A DNA stretch of 64,000 bases from Acidisoma silvae (GCF_020618775.1 NZ_JAESVB010000001.1:496001-560000); one strand, 5' to 3'; positions 36,501 to 44,343 are shown, numbered from the stretch's first letter. Translations and numbers: made by a program. The notes: generated from the letters alone by a model not told the origin.

Positions 36501-38156
36501 GCGCTGAGCGGTACGGTGGCCTCTGCCGGCAATCAGATGATCAGCAATGGCGGCGACGTCGAGTCCATTACCTTGTCCGGCGGAACCCAGACTATTTTCT
36601 ACGGCGGCTATGCGTCTGGCAGCATTGTCGAGGCCGGTGGTTTTCAAGTGTTGAGCAATGCGGGCGTTGCTGAAGCAACCGTGATCGCTTCGGGTGGCGT
36701 GCAGGTGGTCAGCCAGGGCGCGTTTGCTCAGGCGGATATCGTCGGCAGCGGTGGCGTTGCGGAAGTCGCGGCCTACGGCCAGGTTTCGGGCACGACGGTT
36801 TCCAGCGGCGGCTATCTTCTTGTGTCCGGCGGCGGCACTGCCACCAATACGACAGTGGAAAGCGGCGGCGTGCTCATTGTCGTTTCCAGCGGTGGGGCCG
36901 TCAGCACCACCCTTTCCGGCGGCACTGTTCTGTCCTCCGGCATCGTCTTCCACCAATCCGGCGGCGGTTACACGGAACTCGGTCAAACCCAGACCGGCAC
37001 GACGATTGCCGGTGAGGCCTCGGCCTTTGTCCTGGCCGATGCCACCGTAAGTGCCACGGTCGTCAGCGGCGGCCTCGTGGTCTGGGGACAGAGTTTCGAT
37101 ACCCAAGTGCTGGCCGGCGGCGTCGAGGTCGTGAACGGTATTGCCAGTGCAACTGTCGTGACGGGTGGCGATCAGGTCGTCAGTTCCGGCGGCGTCGCGA
37201 TTGGCACGGTCATCGGAACATCCGGCCTGATGGCCATCGAATCCGGTGGAAGTGCCGCCGGGGCCATTGTTTTCAGCGGTGGCGCGGCCGTGCTGGAAAT
37301 CGGCGGTCAGGCCATGCCGACAGTCGCCATCAGCGGCTTTGCGGCCGGTGATGAGATTGAGTTGGCCAATGTCGCTTATAGTTCCGCGGGATCGGTCACG
37401 CTCGGCAGTGGCGGCATTCTCACCGTCAGCGAAAATAACAGCGCCTATAATGTCCAGCTTGCGGGCGATTATGCCGGTGCGTCCTTCACGCTGTTGTCCG
37501 GCAATGCAGGGTCTGCCACGATTGTCACCCTGGCCTGTTTTGCGGCCGGCACGATGATCGCGACGCCGGACGGCGACAGACGGGTGGAGCAGCTTGTGGC
37601 CGGCGATGACGTGCTGACGCCCGAGGGTAAGGCCGTTCCCATCGACTGGTGCGGCCACAGGCGTGTGGATTGCGCGAAGCATCCAAAGCCCGAGAGCGTG
37701 CATCCTGTCCGCATTGCCGCTGACGCTTTCGGCCCCGGACTGCCGCGCCGCCCGCTATGGCTTTCGCCCGATCATGCGGTCTTTGCCGAAGGCGTGCTGA
37801 TTCCCGTGAAGCATCTCATCAACGGGTTCAGCATCCGGCAGGAGCCGATCTCCGAAGTCACCTATTTCCATATCGAATTGCCGCAGCATGGCATTGTTTT
37901 GGCAGAAGGCCTGCCGGCTGAATCCTATCTCGATACGGGGAATAGGATGAGTTTCGCCGGCACGGCGATGACCCTGCATCCGACCTGGGGCAATGAACGG
38001 CAGGATACCGCCTTCATCTTCGATAGCCTGGGCTATGCGCCGCTGCGCGTGGCCGGACCTGAGGTTGACCGCCTGCGTACGCAGCTTGCCGCGCGCGCGG
38101 CGGAGGCGGGCATGAAGGCACGCGCCACCCCCGCTGCGGTCGAGTCTGTTCGGTAA
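33537..38156 (+). CDS. Giant AIDA-repeat surface/secreted protein with C-terminal Hint domain
   Basis: This is a 1539-residue acidic Gly/Ser/Thr-rich protein. Residues 1 to about 370 form a unique region with DTG at 43-45 (YSFDTGAPEFF) and a second Asp motif at 273 (VIDTDGGSSN), reminiscent of two-lobed aspartic proteases. Residues about 380-1265 are some 40 AIDA-type beta-roll repeats (SGGTAxxTxVxSGG, about 19-20 residues each). From Cys1334 (CFAAGTMIATPDG) there is a Hint_2 domain with SPDHAVF and ESYLDTGNR. There is no Sec signal, consistent with type I export by the nearby HlyB/HlyD. Start 33537 has GAGAGGG upstream; TTG 33516 is less likely. Confidence 0.88.
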   Translation: MSVSVGDGSAVVVPVYFNPVTMGPQLEIYVSLNGGLVEPYSFDTGAPEFFPTYGAWWPGTSEVSVSGSGNFTFAQEPTYYYQSTSASVTVTNAAGTPAFTVTGATVAQVTNITVYGNGPSVETSFDNWARAAQGAFPLTNDTYGDFGAGLYGDSELGTILSQVSLSSDLEAGFIVEAPSAIITTSTTTSGTASTVSAVSPGIVTIGLTAATIAAWKSDPDTLILSMPPKGGALPSPDGTTAWASFNKAQAADTVVTLTSGGQSVSFDMGMVIDTDGGSSNNIYDTGDINLPSWASGKLEDIAYLLSEPGVSGGSSSTVLSYTASGSVALPAGGHTSGLSTPESYGDRDNPGYNLYLSYTVMFDVADDEVLLKPITYSTISSGTVVSGGSLVDSDRLTVSAGGTAIDFTVGDVALATVEGLASGLVLSGGYADVFSGGTAVGTVVTGGGTQMLSAGGSVVSTTVSAAGADAVSSGGTAMDTLVLSGGSEIVYHDGESLSAVVSAQGFLAVSAGGTALATTLDSGAFAVVSAGGVASGITVGSGADLVVLPGATVSATVADGGNLVSTGIVLYDSSNHSADLYGSATSGLVIGTEQTVYVLSGSVSEAMTVSGGSAITYGIVSGSVISANGTELLYGESVDTVLAAARDTVLSGGTAISTTINAAAVQTVKDGGTAFADYINSGGYLVVSSGGSSTDTLVDSGGVEVVVAGGSASGTIIGSSGVQLLSSGGESEASFVGRGGVEEISAGASASGSVLLPGGVAWVKSGGTETGATVNSGALQVVSAHGTAISTTVNSGGYVFVDAAGSASGVTVDSGGTLILAPGAQTSDIIQDGGEVITGGIFLETISGGLQSFSTLAANASGVTVGSTSMLVVFSGATATGTELSGGLASLTGEVSATQIEAGGTEIVNVGGTALADDVLSGGVQLILSGGTAMDTVVTSGGGEFIGVSGSAIGTVLQSGYEIVSSGGLDTGATVQAGGLQVILDGGTALSGTVASAGNQMISNGGDVESITLSGGTQTIFYGGYASGSIVEAGGFQVLSNAGVAEATVIASGGVQVVSQGAFAQADIVGSGGVAEVAAYGQVSGTTVSSGGYLLVSGGGTATNTTVESGGVLIVVSSGGAVSTTLSGGTVLSSGIVFHQSGGGYTELGQTQTGTTIAGEASAFVLADATVSATVVSGGLVVWGQSFDTQVLAGGVEVVNGIASATVVTGGDQVVSSGGVAIGTVIGTSGLMAIESGGSAAGAIVFSGGAAVLEIGGQAMPTVAISGFAAGDEIELANVAYSSAGSVTLGSGGILTVSENNSAYNVQLAGDYAGASFTLLSGNAGSATIVTLACFAAGTMIATPDGDRRVEQLVAGDDVLTPEGKAVPIDWCGHRRVDCAKHPKPESVHPVRIAADAFGPGLPRRPLWLSPDHAVFAEGVLIPVKHLINGFSIRQEPISEVTYFHIELPQHGIVLAEGLPAESYLDTGNRMSFAGTAMTLHPTWGNERQDTAFIFDSLGYAPLRVAGPEVDRLRTQLAARAAEAGMKARATPAAVESVR
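34675..37335 (+). repeat. AIDA-type tandem repeat region within the Hint protein gene
   Basis: DNA encoding roughly 40 imperfect repeats of about 57-60 bases, each centred on an S-G-G-T/S-A core. Repeats are diverged at the DNA level, with a few longer spacer segments (around 35215-35300, 36040-36110 and 36940-37010) that begin with a G-I-V-like motif. In AIDA-I such repeats are sites of O-linked glycosylation. Confidence 0.8.
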
Positions 38157-38165
38157 CGGACGGCG

Positions 38166-38900
38166 TCAGACCTGCGTCGCGGTCGGGCGCACCACGATTT
38201 CGTTCACGTCGACGTCGCCCGGCTGTGCGATGGCATAGAGCACGGCCCGGCCGATGGCGTCCGCCCCAATGGCTGTCTTGCGATAGGCGATCATGCGGTC
38301 GCGGGCCACCGGGTCCGTGATCGTCTCGGCCAGTTCGGATTCCACCACGCCCGGGTAGATGCAGGTGCAGCGGATGGTGCCGTTCTCCTTGCGCAGACCT
38401 TCCGAAATCGCGCGCACGGCGAATTTCGTTGCGGAATAGACGGCGCCTGTCGGCTGCACGACGAAGCCGCCGATGGAGGAGACATTGATGATCTGCCCAG
38501 ACCCCTGCGCCTCCATGCGCGGCAGCACGGCGGCGATGCCATGCAGCACGCCACGGATATTCACGTCGATCATCCAGTTCCACTCATCGACCAGCAAAGC
38601 CGATAGCGGCGACAGTGGCATGACGCCGGCATTATTGACGATGACATCGACCCGGCCGAATTCCTGCACCGCATAGGCGACGAAGGCTTCGACATCGTCA
38701 CGCATCGTCACGTCCAGCGCGCGGACGCGCACGCTGCCGCCGCCAGCGGTAATCTCGGCCGCCAGTGCCTCCAGCTTGTCCACCCGCCGCGCCCCCAGCA
38801 CCACACGCGCACCGGCTGCCGCCAATATGCGCGCCGTGCCTTCGCCGATGCCGCTCGACGCGCCGGTGATCAGCACGACCTTGTCTTGAACCTTCTGCAT
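38166..38900 (-). CDS. SDR family NAD(P)-dependent oxidoreductase
   Basis: This 244-residue classical short-chain dehydrogenase has the cofactor motif TGASSGIGEGTA at about 14-25, NNAGVMPLS, and the catalytic triad Ser in NVSSIGGF plus Y-S-A-T-K. It is close to the YdfG/serine-dehydrogenase-like general group; the substrate cannot be specified. It is divergent from the LysR gene with an inverted repeat between them, so it is probably that regulator's target. Confidence 0.88.
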   Translation of the reverse strand: MQKVQDKVVLITGASSGIGEGTARILAAAGARVVLGARRVDKLEALAAEITAGGGSVRVRALDVTMRDDVEAFVAYAVQEFGRVDVIVNNAGVMPLSPLSALLVDEWNWMIDVNIRGVLHGIAAVLPRMEAQGSGQIINVSSIGGFVVQPTGAVYSATKFAVRAISEGLRKENGTIRCTCIYPGVVESELAETITDPVARDRMIAYRKTAIGADAIGRAVLYAIAQPGDVDVNEIVVRPTATQV

Positions 38901-38943
38901 CTCGCCCTCCTTGATGATGTCAGCCTCAGAATAGGTATCGAAG

Positions 38944-38968
38944 GATCATCCGATTAGATGCTATGATC
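38944..38968. promoter_or_regulatory. GATCAT-N13-ATGATC inverted repeat, candidate LysR binding site
   Basis: The 6-bp arms are spaced as expected for a LysR-type recognition site (T-N11-A core within an interrupted dyad). It lies in the 96-base gap between the divergent SDR and LysR genes, 28 bases before the LysR ATG. Confidence 0.5.
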
Positions 38969-38996
38969 GAGATGAGACGTTGAGCAGGATAAAACG

Positions 38997-39893
38997 ATGA
39001 ACCCGACGGGCCTGGATGACCTGGCGGCCTTTGCAGCCGTCGCGCGAACGCTGAGCTTCACCCGTGCGGCGGCCGAGTTGCAACTGTCGACCTCGGCGCT
39101 GAGCCACAAGATTAAGGGGATGGAGGGCCGCCTCGGCATCCGGCTGTTGCAGCGGAGCAGCCGCAGCGTTTCCGTCACCGAAGCCGGTGCGCAATTGCTG
39201 CGTACCCTGGCGCCGGCGTTGGAGGAGATCGGCGGCGCGCTGGACCGGCTGGGGCAGGAGCGGGGGGCCGTGGCCGGCACGGTGCGCATCACCGCGACCC
39301 GGCACGGCTATGAGACGGTGATTCGCCCCATTTTGCCGGAATTCCTGGCCAGTCATCCCAAGGCGGGGGTGGAGGTGCTGATCGACTACCAGAAGCGGGA
39401 CATTATCGCCGAGCGCCTCGATGCCGGCATCCGCATCGGTGAGAAGCTGGACCAGGACATGATCGCCGTCAGTGTCAGTCCGGAACTGCGCATGGCGGTG
39501 GTGGCCTCGCCCGCCTATCTGGCGGCGCGGGGCGTGCCGCAGGTTCCGGCCGATCTGATGCAGCATGCCTGCATCAATGCCCGCATGACGGCTGGCGGCG
39601 CGACGCTGGAATGGGAGTTCGAGCGCGAGGGACGGGTGCTCGACATCCGGGTGCCGGGGCCGCTGACCTTCAACGAGCCGCTGGTGATGCTGGACGCGGC
39701 CGTGGCCGGGCTTGGCATCGCCTATGTCATCGAAGGCTCGGCGCAAGCCTATATCGCGTCCGGCCGGCTGGTGCGGCTGCTGGAAGACTGGCTGCCGCCC
39801 TTTCCGGGATATTTTCTCTATTACCCGTCGCGCCGCCAGATGCCAGCGGTGCTGTCGGCGCTGGTGGCGACGCTGCGGCGCAGACGGGAGTAA
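38997..39893 (+). CDS. LysR family transcriptional regulator
   Basis: This 298-residue regulator has an N-terminal winged helix-turn-helix (DLAAFAAVARTLSFTRAAAEL ... LSHKIKGMEGRLGIRLLQR) and a periplasmic-binding-protein-like effector domain (GTVRITATRHGYETVIRPIL; LVMLDAAVAGLGIAYV). It is divergent from the SDR gene, the classical LysR-target layout, with a dyad between them. The effector is unknown. Confidence 0.9.
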   Translation: MNPTGLDDLAAFAAVARTLSFTRAAAELQLSTSALSHKIKGMEGRLGIRLLQRSSRSVSVTEAGAQLLRTLAPALEEIGGALDRLGQERGAVAGTVRITATRHGYETVIRPILPEFLASHPKAGVEVLIDYQKRDIIAERLDAGIRIGEKLDQDMIAVSVSPELRMAVVASPAYLAARGVPQVPADLMQHACINARMTAGGATLEWEFEREGRVLDIRVPGPLTFNEPLVMLDAAVAGLGIAYVIEGSAQAYIASGRLVRLLEDWLPPFPGYFLYYPSRRQMPAVLSALVATLRRRRE

Positions 39894-39979
39894 ATGTAGT
39901 CACTTGGTGACCTCAATGCGCCACCATGCTAAGCTTGGAGAGAAGGCCGAGTACATCCTCATCGTAAGGGAGCGCGCCG

Positions 39980-40237
39980 TTGGAACTATCGATCCGTGAA
40001 GTCAAAGCGCGTTTCGCCGAGGCCGCCGCCGCTGCGGCGCGCGGGGAGCGTGTGATCGTGACCAAGCATGGCGTGCCTTTCGTCGCCCTGGTTGCCGTCC
40101 AGCCGGCAGCCGGAATGGATTTCGAAAAGGCTGAGCGCATTCGTCGCCAACTCGGGCTGGATGGCGTCACTGTCACAATGCCGGCCGATTTCGATGACCC
40201 GGCTTTCAGCCGGCAGGTGCTTGGGCTGGACGAGTGA
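39980..40237 (+). CDS. Phd/YefM-family antitoxin
   Basis: This 85-residue type II antitoxin starts at TTG 39980 with AAGGGA upstream. The N-terminus reads IREVKARFAEAAAAAARGERVIVTKHG, the Phd/YefM DNA-binding fold, with the usual VPFVALV strand. The C-terminal part should wrap the toxin. The stop overlaps the toxin's GTG (GTGA), so the two are translationally coupled. The complex probably autorepresses. Confidence 0.88.
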   Translation: MELSIREVKARFAEAAAAAARGERVIVTKHGVPFVALVAVQPAAGMDFEKAERIRRQLGLDGVTVTMPADFDDPAFSRQVLGLDE

Positions 40238-40632
40238 GGCTGCTGCTCGACACACATATCGCCGTTTGGGCTGCGCTCGATCCCGATGCGCTGACCGCGG
40301 CGGAACGCAGATTGATGGCGGGGGTCGACAGTCCGCTTGTGCTTTCAGCAGTGTCGGTATGGGAACTTCGCCTTAAATGGCACAGTTTTCACGTTTCGGG
40401 CGGGCGCAAGGGTCCGCTTGACCCCGCGACGATCATTGCTTTTGCTGAGGCGATCGGCTGGGAATTTATATCTTTGACAGCCCGGCACGCCGTTACAGCG
40501 CTGGCTGACCCGATCGGTCACAAAAATCCGTTCGATGAATTACTGCTTGTCCAGGCACAAGCAGAAGACATGCGCCTGCTGACGCGAGACGCCAAGTTGG
40601 CTGGCCATCCCTTGGTCGTGCCAAGCCTGTAA
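40234..40632 (+). CDS. PIN-domain toxin (VapC-like ribonuclease)
   Basis: This 132-residue PIN ribonuclease has acidic residues at LLLDTHIAVWAA (Asp5), SVWELRLK (Glu) and DPIGHKNPFDELLLVQA (Asp), forming the Mg2+ site. It belongs to the sll0205-like subgroup (DTHIxVWxxxD) usually paired with Phd-type antitoxins. It would cleave RNA when free of its partner. It is encoded with the antitoxin by a 4-base overlap and converges with lutC. Confidence 0.88.
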   Translation: MRLLLDTHIAVWAALDPDALTAAERRLMAGVDSPLVLSAVSVWELRLKWHSFHVSGGRKGPLDPATIIAFAEAIGWEFISLTARHAVTALADPIGHKNPFDELLLVQAQAEDMRLLTRDAKLAGHPLVVPSL

Positions 40633-40638
40633 AGCAGG

Positions 40639-41253
40639 TTAGGCAAACACAACCGTCAGGCTGCGCACGCCCTGCGCGCCGCGAATCAGAACGCCTTCGA
40701 TATCGGCGGTGGCCGAAGGGCCTGTCATCAGCGACACGTAATTTGCGGATGTAAAGTCATCGCGCAGATAGGCGTCTGCGATGCCGGGGATGATGGCAGC
40801 CGGGTCCAGCAGCACGACCAGATGCTGCGCGAGGTAAGCAATAGTATTGACGCGCAATTCGCGGTCGCTGAGGAAGACTGATCCGGTCTCGGCCACGCCG
40901 AAGCGCGCGCGCACGATGCCGGTATGCACGTCTTTCAGACCGCCGGGCGATGCCACGTCATCCGTTCGGGAAAATTCCGGCAATTCATCGGTGGAGCTTC
41001 TGATCAGGCGGCCGCGCCCCAGGCGGGCGCGGAGGAACGGCCCCAGCGGCTCGCCCGCCGGCAGATGCACGCATTGCCCACCCATCACCGCCAGATTGGT
41101 CGTAAAAACCTCCAGCAGATCGCCCATGACGCCGGGAAATTGCGGCAGGGTGGGCAGTGGGAAGTCGCCCTCGGGCCTGCGGGCGCGGATGCGCGCCAGA
41201 ATATCGTCACGCGCGCTCACGGCTTTTTCGCCGGACGGTTGCGCGCGGCCCAT
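40639..41253 (-). CDS. lutC: L-lactate utilisation protein LutC (YkgG family)
   Basis: This 204-residue LutC/YkgG-domain protein (DILARIRARRP at the N-terminus; RARFGVAETGSVFLSDREL; SLMTGPSATADIEG near the end) is the third component of the iron-sulfur L-lactate dehydrogenase complex that oxidises L-lactate to pyruvate. ATG 41253 has AGGAGAG nine bases upstream. GTG 41220, overlapping the lutB stop as GTGA, is the alternative. It is the terminal gene of the rhaDI-FAH-lutABC run. Confidence 0.88.
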   Translation of the reverse strand: MGRAQPSGEKAVSARDDILARIRARRPEGDFPLPTLPQFPGVMGDLLEVFTTNLAVMGGQCVHLPAGEPLGPFLRARLGRGRLIRSSTDELPEFSRTDDVASPGGLKDVHTGIVRARFGVAETGSVFLSDRELRVNTIAYLAQHLVVLLDPAAIIPGIADAYLRDDFTSANYVSLMTGPSATADIEGVLIRGAQGVRSLTVVFA

Positions 41254-42623
41254 GCCGCAAAACTCTCCTGTGGGGCGGCGGGCACTTCACGGTCACGGCC
41301 CCAGGAATTGAGCTTGCTGTAGAGCAGCGCGCGCGGCAGGTAGCGCACCGCCAGGCGCGCGGCGCCGGTCGCCAGCCGGTACAGGCGCGGGGAGGCCAGA
41401 ACATGGCCGGCGATGCGCAGCGACAGACTCTTGTTCTTCGGCAGCAATCCGCGCTCGGCAATCACCCGTCGCCATTTATAAAGCTGGTCGTGGATATTGA
41501 TCTTGACCGGACAAACATTGGTGCAGCTGCCGTTGAGCGTGGAGGCGAATGGCAGGGTGGAATAGCGCACCGGGTCGTAAGATGGGTTGATGATGGCGCC
41601 GATGGGGCCGGAATAGACGGCGCCGTAGCTGAGGCCGCCGGAACGACGATAGACCGGGCAGGTATTCATGCAGGCACCGCAGCGAATGCATTTCAAACTG
41701 GTCCAGAAATCGTCCTCGCCCAGTCTTTGCGACCGGCCGTTATCGACGAGGATGATATGCATCTCCGCCCCCACGCGCGGCCCCCGAAAATGCGAGGTAT
41801 ATTGCGTGATGGGGGAACCCAGCGCACTACGCGACAGCAGGCGCACGAAGACGCCCAAGTCCGCTTGACGCGGTACGAGCTTTTCGATTCCGGCCGAGAC
41901 AATGTGCACTTTCGGCAGATTGGCCGACAGATCGGCATTGCCCTCATTGGTGCAGACAACGACGGCACCGGTTTCCGCCACCAGAAAATTAGCGCCGGTC
42001 ATGCCGATATCGGCATCCAGCATCAGCGGCCGCGTGGTGACGCGCGCATGTTCGGCCAAGGCATGGGGGTCGGCGTTATTCGGATCGCCGCCGATGGTGC
42101 GGGCGAAGACCCGTGCGACGTCCTCGCGCAGCTTATGCACGGAAGGCACGACGATATGGCTCGGCGCTTCCCCGTCCAATTGCTGAATGCGCTCGCCCAG
42201 GTCGGTCTCCGTCGTGGTAATGCCATGGCGCGCCAGATAGGGCACCATCTCACATTCCTCGGTCAGCATCGACTTTGACTTGGCAATCGTCTTTGCCTTG
42301 TGGTCGCGCATGATGCGCAGCACGATGGCATTGTGTTCCTCGGCGTCGCGCGCCCAATGCACGGTCACACCCCGCGCCGTGACCTGCGCCTCGAACTGCT
42401 CCAGATAATCCGCCAGGCGGCTCAGCGTATGTTCCTTGATGGCGGAGGCGAGGCTGCGCAGCGCCTGCCATTCGGGCAGGACATGCATCTGTCCGTCACG
42501 CTTCTGCCGCAGCTCCCACAAGCGCCGGTCATGAAAGGCCAGATGCGGCGTATCGGCCACGAAGGCCGCCGCCGCACCGGCATGGTCGACCGGCTTTGAT
42601 TTGTCTCCGGCAGACGCGCTCAT
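41217..42623 (-). CDS. lutB: L-lactate utilisation iron-sulfur protein LutB
   Basis: This 468-residue protein has an N-terminal LutB/LUD domain (TGANFLVAETGAVVVCTNEGNADL). A ferredoxin-like segment shows C-x2-C-x2-C-x3-C beginning at 312 (CIRCGACMNTCP), with a second cluster at about 367 (CTNVCP), binding two [4Fe-4S] centres. It forms the electron-transfer subunit of the LutABC lactate oxidase. It overlaps lutA by 4 bases (ATGA) and lutC by about 37. Confidence 0.93.
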   Translation of the reverse strand: MSASAGDKSKPVDHAGAAAAFVADTPHLAFHDRRLWELRQKRDGQMHVLPEWQALRSLASAIKEHTLSRLADYLEQFEAQVTARGVTVHWARDAEEHNAIVLRIMRDHKAKTIAKSKSMLTEECEMVPYLARHGITTTETDLGERIQQLDGEAPSHIVVPSVHKLREDVARVFARTIGGDPNNADPHALAEHARVTTRPLMLDADIGMTGANFLVAETGAVVVCTNEGNADLSANLPKVHIVSAGIEKLVPRQADLGVFVRLLSRSALGSPITQYTSHFRGPRVGAEMHIILVDNGRSQRLGEDDFWTSLKCIRCGACMNTCPVYRRSGGLSYGAVYSGPIGAIINPSYDPVRYSTLPFASTLNGSCTNVCPVKINIHDQLYKWRRVIAERGLLPKNKSLSLRIAGHVLASPRLYRLATGAARLAVRYLPRALLYSKLNSWGRDREVPAAPQESFAAWAARNRPAKKP

Positions 42624-43363
42624 GCCCGCGCTCCGTTCAGGATTTGCGCGATATGGATGAAGCGCAGCGGCACCCCGGCGCGCTTGGCACAGCCCTGCTG
42701 GTGCATGAGGCAGGAGGTATCGGCCGAGACGATGTACTCCGCCCCGGCCTGTTCATGGTCGCGCACCTTGTCCAATCCCATGCGGCCGGAGACGGCATCT
42801 TCGGCGACCGAAAAGGTGCCGCCGAAGCCGCAGCATTCATCGGGCCGGGCCGGCGTCACGAATGCGATGCCGCGCACGCCGCGCAGCAGATCCATTGGCT
42901 TGGAGAAGGGCGTCTCCCCCAGTTCACTCATGCTGGCGGTGCGCAAGCTGCGCAAGGTGCCGCAGCTATTATGCAGCCCGACCTTGTGCGGAAATTCCGC
43001 CCAGGGAAAATCCGAGACCTTCAGAACATCATGCAGATATTCGACGAGTTCATAGGTATGGGCACGAAGATGCCGCACGCGGTCGGTTTGCGGCACGGCA
43101 TCCAGATGCTCGCGCAGATGATGCACGCAACTGCCAGACGGCATGACGACGGCATCGAAATCGCCAAAGAGATCGACGAAATGCGCCTCCACCCCGGCTG
43201 CCGCGCTTTGGCAGCCATTATTCGCCATGGGCTGGCCGCAGCAGGTCTGCCCCTGCGGATAGACGACATCGACCCCCAGCCGTTCCAGCAGCTCCAGCGT
43301 TGCAATGCCGACTTCGGGGAAGAAGGCATCGATGAAGCAGGGAATGGCCAGGGCGACGGTCAT
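42620..43363 (-). CDS. lutA: L-lactate utilisation protein LutA (CCG-domain oxidoreductase)
   Basis: This 247-residue protein has two cysteine-rich CCG domains (QTCCGQPMANNGC in the first half; HNSCGTLR and DECCGFGGTFSV in the second). This is the GlpC/HdrB-like fold of LutA. It works with LutB and LutC to oxidise L-lactate. It starts 9 bases after the FAH-family gene and overlaps lutB, so all are in the rhamnose operon, where L-lactate is the expected product. Confidence 0.93.
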   Translation of the reverse strand: MTVALAIPCFIDAFFPEVGIATLELLERLGVDVVYPQGQTCCGQPMANNGCQSAAAGVEAHFVDLFGDFDAVVMPSGSCVHHLREHLDAVPQTDRVRHLRAHTYELVEYLHDVLKVSDFPWAEFPHKVGLHNSCGTLRSLRTASMSELGETPFSKPMDLLRGVRGIAFVTPARPDECCGFGGTFSVAEDAVSGRMGLDKVRDHEQAGAEYIVSADTSCLMHQQGCAKRAGVPLRFIHIAQILNGARA

Positions 43364-43372
43364 CGGCTCAGA

Positions 43373-44227
43373 CTACTTGGCAGACCAGGCAACGACGTCC
43401 TGCCGCTGCTCGCCCAGCTTTTCGATGCCAAGCGTGATGACATCGCCGGGCTTGAGATAGACGGCTTCGGGTTTCATGCCCATGCCGACGCCGGGCGGCG
43501 TGCCGGTGGTGATGATATCGCCGGGCAGCAGGGTCATGAACTGGCTGAGATAGGAAACGAGGGTCGCGGCACCGAAGATCATGGTTTTGGTGTTGCCGGT
43601 CTGCATGCGGCGGCCGTTCACGTCCAGCCACATATCCAAGGCCTGCACGTCACCCACTTCATCCTTCGTCACCAGCCAGGGGCCGGTAGGGCCGAACGTA
43701 TCGCAGCCCTTGCCCTTGTCCCAGGTGCCGCCGCGTTCCAGCTGCCATTCGCGCTCGGATACGTCATTGATCAGGCAATAACCGGCGACATGATCGAGTG
43801 CCGACGCCTCATCCACATATTGCGCCTTGGTGCCGATAATGATGCCGAGCTCCACTTCCCAATCGGATTTCACCGAACCCTTGGGGATCACAACCGTGTC
43901 ATTCGGACCGCAGAGGGAGGTGATGGCCTTGGTGAAGACGATCGGCTCCTTCGGGATCGGCATATTCGATTCCGCCGCGTGATCGGCATAGTTCAGGCCG
44001 ATGGCGATGAACTTGCCGGCATTCTTCACCGGCACGCCATGGCGCGGGCTGCCTTCGACCAGCGGCAGGCTGGTGGGCTCCAGCGCCGCCAGCTTGGCGA
44101 GGGAGATGGGGGAGAGCACGTCCGGCGTGATATCGGCGATGACGCCCGAAAGATCACGAATCTGGCCGTCAGCGTCCAGAAGGCCAGGTTTTTCCGAGCC
44201 CGAGGGGCCAAAACGCAGCAGTTTCAT
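43373..44227 (-). CDS. Fumarylacetoacetate-hydrolase family enzyme, probably diketo-deoxyrhamnonate/fuconate hydrolase
   Basis: This 284-residue FAH-fold hydrolase has the metal-binding core DWEVELGIIIG and the C-terminal GDIITTGTPPGVGMGM. The N-terminus MKLLRFGPSGSEKPGLLD closely resembles the group that splits 2,4-diketo-3-deoxy-L-rhamnonate or -fuconate into pyruvate and L-lactate. That fits its place between rhaI and lutABC, since both routes would deliver L-lactate. No rhamnose dehydrogenase, lactonase or dehydratase is in the window, so the substrate is inferred. GGGAG precedes the start. Confidence 0.8.
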   Translation of the reverse strand: MKLLRFGPSGSEKPGLLDADGQIRDLSGVIADITPDVLSPISLAKLAALEPTSLPLVEGSPRHGVPVKNAGKFIAIGLNYADHAAESNMPIPKEPIVFTKAITSLCGPNDTVVIPKGSVKSDWEVELGIIIGTKAQYVDEASALDHVAGYCLINDVSEREWQLERGGTWDKGKGCDTFGPTGPWLVTKDEVGDVQALDMWLDVNGRRMQTGNTKTMIFGAATLVSYLSQFMTLLPGDIITTGTPPGVGMGMKPEAVYLKPGDVITLGIEKLGEQRQDVVAWSAK

Positions 44228-44343
44228 GGAATTCCGTCTCCCGTTTCCTGGGCCTGCGCCCGTTCGGGGTGATTATTGGACCCGAGAGGGTCAGCCGACA
44301 ACCCGCCGGCCGCCCGTCCCGGATCAAAGCCAGCGGAAGACCG

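Noticed and set aside
34675-37335. Repeat array considered as CRISPR or satellite
   Set aside because: Repeats are imperfect, of about 57-60 bases, in one reading frame and encode AIDA-type protein repeats; there are no constant repeat/spacer units.
35715-37703. 662-codon frame antisense to the AIDA/Hint gene
   Set aside because: It mirrors the repeats of the sense gene; no start signal or independent motif.
39980-40632. Toxin-antitoxin module considered as the sign of a genomic island
   Set aside because: No integrase, tRNA end, transposase or attachment repeats flank it; base composition looks like the neighbours.
40639-43363. lutABC considered as a GlpC-like or glycolate oxidase complex
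   Set aside because: The three-gene order and the LutB LUD domain with LutC match lactate utilisation, and rhamnose degradation supplies lactate.
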